DNA from: Lineus longissimus
Taxonomy: Eukaryota > Nemertea > Pilidiophora > Heteronemertea > Lineidae
DNA: 64,000 nt
Direction: 5' to 3'
Assembly: GCF_910592395.1 (NCBI RefSeq)
Contig: NC_088311.1
Coordinates: forward strand, 25,142,646-25,206,645
The translations under genes were made by a program, and so were the position numbers. Each line of letters starts with the position of its first letter. The stretch's first letter is position 1. The notes below the pieces were generated by a model. It made no database searches and had not been told where the DNA came from. It was given only the letters and a program-made list of their open reading frames with translations. Shown here one piece after another: positions 63,942-64,000 of this stretch.

Positions 63942-64000
63942 CTGGAAGAGAAGATATTCATTTTATCTTTATCTGCTGAGCAGCAGGATAGCCAACCAGG

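Overview
This is a window of animal (metazoan) nuclear DNA. Genes are split by many introns, splice sites are GT-AG with two GC-AG exceptions, and intergenic DNA is AT-rich and full of short repeats and foldback elements. The gene content (otoferlin-type ferlin, FDX2, UBE2U, ZGLP1, EIF3E, PARS2, SERBP1), together with intron size and repeat style, suggests a marine invertebrate, possibly a deuterostome such as an echinoderm or hemichordate. That placement is inference only.

Layout. 1-33,010 is a gene desert. The only supported gene nearby is an otoferlin-like ferlin whose first coding exon lies at 33,011-33,089 on the minus strand, so much of the desert may be its first intron. The desert holds a palindromic MITE family (four copies), a perfect 34-bp-arm hairpin, several degenerate tandem repeats, and a 759-bp satellite array (about 10,583-14,275) in which every unit carries a tRNA-like RNA polymerase III promoter and a T-run. 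A diverged single copy of the satellite sits at 58.1-59.1 kb.

From 33 to 64 kb the DNA is gene-dense. FDX2 is on + (34,057-36,486, first exon not found). UBE2U is on - (37,497-41,001). ZGLP1, a GATA-like zinc finger, is on - (43,013-44,924). A small unidentified candidate gene is on - (45,335-45,807), head-to-head with EIF3E on + (45,943-50,650). PARS2 is on - (51,476-57,218), and the 3' part of a SERBP1/HABP4-family gene is on - (60,925-63,941), running off the right edge. The reading frames of UBE2U, ZGLP1, EIF3E and PARS2 were closed exon by exon: exon lengths sum to whole codon numbers and the splice phases agree.

Functionally the genes are unrelated: iron-sulfur cluster ferredoxin, ubiquitin conjugation, germline-type transcription factor, translation initiation, mitochondrial tRNA charging, ribosome/mRNA binding. 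The notable genomic points are FDX2 and ZGLP1 lying close together, as they do in mammals (with UBE2U between them here), divergent and convergent gene pairs, and mobile elements or duplications lying in introns or just upstream of these genes.
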